DNA of 64,000 nt from assembly GCA_024707265.1 (NCBI GenBank), contig JANQAB010000002.1, positions 1,227,281-1,291,280 of the forward strand. The letters are read 5' to 3'. Under the pieces are notes generated by a model. It was not told the DNA's origin, ran no database searches, and worked only from the letters and a program-made list of their open reading frames with translations. The translations under genes and the position numbers were made by a program. Positions 62,405 to 64,000 of this stretch are shown here, piece by piece (the first letter of the stretch is position 1; each line of letters begins with the position of its first letter). This stretch comes from Sporocytophaga sp. GTDB lineage: Bacteria > Bacteroidota > Bacteroidia > Cytophagales > Cytophagaceae.

Positions 62405-63871
62405 ATGAATGTGTATTTAGCCAAATTGATGATGTATCACGAAGTTCACCGAATGTCACGAGAGGGGTATTCGACCTCCAGAATTAGCCAATATCTTGTC
62501 CTGAATCGCCGCACAGTTGCAAGATACCTCTCCATGTCAGAGCAGGAATACGAAGCCTTTCTTATAGAGCAAGTTGACCGCAAAAAAGTATTACTTCCTT
62601 ATGAAAATTTCACTAAGGATCGTTTAGAACGATATCAGGACACTTCAGCAGCCCAGATGCATGACTGGCTTAAGGAATGTTATCCTGATTTTCCTCAAGT
62701 AAGCCAGAAGACAGTATTCAACTTTGTACATTGGGTACGAGATAAGTATAATCTTCCGAGAATCAAGCCAGAAAGGCAATACCACCCTGTAGAGGAGTGT
62801 GCTTATGGAAAACAAGCACAAGTGGATTTTGGAGAATACAACATGCGTACCTCAGCCGGAAAGAGAGTCAAGGTATTCTTCTTTACTTTTGTTTTGTCTC
62901 GTTCCAGATACAAGTTTGTATGGTTTACAGATCAATGCTTTACAGCAGAGGTCGCAGTTAAAGCGCATGAACTGGCATTTGATTATATGCAAGGAGTACC
63001 GGATGAGATTGTCTATGACCAAGATAAAGTGTTTATAGTAAGCGAAAATGCAGGAGAGATCATCCTGACCAATGTTTTCAGATCCTACACATCCTCAAAG
63101 CCATTTACTGTACATTTTTGTCGTAAATCTGATCCTGAGAGTAAAGGGAAGGTAGAAAATGTAGTTAAGTACGTAAAGCAGAACTTCCTCTACAACCGTA
63201 CATTTTACAACATAGAAACCCTCAATGATGAAGCTATGGGGTGGTTAGGTCGCACAGCTAACATGTTACCTCATGCTTTTACCCAAAATGCCCCTTATAG
63301 CGAGTGGATCATTGAACAAGACTTTTTAAAGCCTCATCTGGCACATGTTCCTAAAGCAGCCCCTCTGGCATCTGTTTACACAGTTCGCAAAGATAACAGC
63401 ATCTCTTATAAGTCTAACTTATACTCCCTTCCATTAGGCAGTTATAAAGGCCGTGGAACTGTAGTGTCTGTATACACTGAAGCCGATATTCTAATCATTT
63501 TTGATCAAAGCGGTACAGAGCTTTGCCGACATAAAATAGTGGCTGGAAAAGGGCTTAAAGTCTTTAATACTGACCACAAAAGAGATAAATCGTCTGCTAT
63601 TAATGAAATGATAGATCAGCTGGCTATACTCCTTCCAGATCCTGTTCAGGGTAAGAACTGGCTTAACCTAATCAAAACCGATAAGCCCCGCTATATCAGA
63701 GATCAACTGATAATAATCAGAGACACTATACAATCAACGGAAACAATCCTGGTGCAAAAGGCTATGGACTACTGCGTTGAGAATAAAATAACCAGTGCAA
63801 TAGACTTTAAGGCCATAATAGCACATTATCTGCAAACAGAACGTCAAAATGAAGCTGAGGAGCGCGCATAG
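62405..63871 (+). CDS. istA: IS21-family transposase IstA
   Basis: A 488-residue transposase. N-terminal helix-turn-helix (SREGYSTSRISQYLVLNRRTVARYL), then the rve integrase core with the DDE residues in GKQAQVDFGEYNM, DEIVYDQDKVFI and DPESKGKVENVVKYVK, and a C-terminal beta domain (YKSNLYSLPLGSYKGRGTVV). It acts with IstB to insert the element. No frame damage is visible in the catalytic part, so it looks active. The native C terminus may be longer (see 63871-63972). Confidence 0.95.
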   Translation: MNVYLAKLMMYHEVHRMSREGYSTSRISQYLVLNRRTVARYLSMSEQEYEAFLIEQVDRKKVLLPYENFTKDRLERYQDTSAAQMHDWLKECYPDFPQVSQKTVFNFVHWVRDKYNLPRIKPERQYHPVEECAYGKQAQVDFGEYNMRTSAGKRVKVFFFTFVLSRSRYKFVWFTDQCFTAEVAVKAHELAFDYMQGVPDEIVYDQDKVFIVSENAGEIILTNVFRSYTSSKPFTVHFCRKSDPESKGKVENVVKYVKQNFLYNRTFYNIETLNDEAMGWLGRTANMLPHAFTQNAPYSEWIIEQDFLKPHLAHVPKAAPLASVYTVRKDNSISYKSNLYSLPLGSYKGRGTVVSVYTEADILIIFDQSGTELCRHKIVAGKGLKVFNTDHKRDKSSAINEMIDQLAILLPDPVQGKNWLNLIKTDKPRYIRDQLIIIRDTIQSTETILVQKAMDYCVENKITSAIDFKAIIAHYLQTERQNEAEERA

Positions 63872-63972
63872 TATCACTTAATCCACTTAACGGAAAATTA
63901 ATTGAAGATGCCTTTAAAGAGCCCGAAAAGAGCTCTATTAACGATTATCAATCAATCTTCAATAATAATTAA
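63871..63972 (+). CDS. Short ORF after istA, possible frameshifted IstA tail
   Basis: Overlapping the istA stop in another frame, 33 codons read VSLNPLNGKLIEDAF then KEPEKSSINDYQSIFNNN. It may be the true C terminus of IstA after a one-base indel, or a small separate gene before istB. The remaining 28 bases of the window hold nothing recognisable. Confidence 0.3.
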   Translation, partial: VSLNPLNGKLIEDAFKEPEKSSINDYQSIFNNN

Positions 63973-64000
63973 TCTACTGGGAGGGAAGCAGAGCATTCCC

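Larger units (their letters stand above)
62293..64000 (+). mobile_element. IS21-family insertion sequence, left end to window edge
   Basis: It starts near TGTAGTCGG at 62293, just where the interrupted STAND-like frame stops making sense, carries terminal repeats, and encodes a complete IstA. istB and the right end should lie beyond base 64000. Its terminal repeats differ from those of the remnant at 8527-8570, so the two are different IS21 subtypes. Confidence 0.8.

Overview
The window comes from a low-GC member of the Bacteroidota, most probably a gliding, cellulose-degrading Cytophagales bacterium of the Cytophaga/Sporocytophaga type (inference). The evidence is the T9SS-style C-terminal sorting domain, the linked order miaB - sigma54 activator - lptE - conserved protein - secG - groES/groL, the GH9 cellulase, many lipoproteins, and tandem receiver/PAS/histidine-kinase genes with the 'F(V)Y(S/A)ASHDLKAP' phospho-acceptor box.

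Layout. 1-9.2 kb: signalling genes (a receiver-kinase cut by the window edge, a lone receiver, a PAS kinase, and a receiver-kinase broken by a degenerate IS21 remnant), around a secreted T9SS substrate and an MbnH/MbnP-like copper/diheme pair. 9.3-15.1 kb: a tight three-gene operon (E1-like/nitroreductase fusion, GNAT-like synthase, 7TM-DISM sensor kinase) with a divergent response regulator; this is the most intriguing locus. 15-34.4 kb: housekeeping genes (smc, desaturase, rsmE, DEAD-box helicase, POT transporter, groES/groL with a sigma54-like promoter, secG, lptE, sigma54 activator, miaB). 34.4-44.6 kb: two tandem L,D-transpeptidases, a PAS-like protein, an alpha-oxoamine-synthase/GNAT fusion, a STAS-like protein, a membrane protein and a GH9 cellulase. 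44.7-56.1 kb: ABC-F protein, an alpha-glucan locus (GT4-type glycosyltransferase, GH57, GH31), deoC, a large secreted protein and an aldo/keto reductase.

56.17-64 kb is an integrated element. A large serine recombinase reads into the antisense strand of a tRNA-Leu(GAG) gene. It is followed by small accessory genes, then by the C-terminal part of a large STAND/Avs-like protein (probable anti-phage defence) that is frameshifted and cut by an IS21-family element running off the right edge.

A caution on quality: at least thirteen genes outside the element, including groL and smc, are broken by single-base length changes in homopolymer runs of 5-7 bases. In each case a one-base correction restores a full-length family protein, so these look like sequencing errors and the genes are reported here as whole loci. 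The insertion-sequence breaks (kinase at 6.9-9.0 kb, STAND gene at 59.6-62.3 kb) look biological. No rRNA or CRISPR array is visible.
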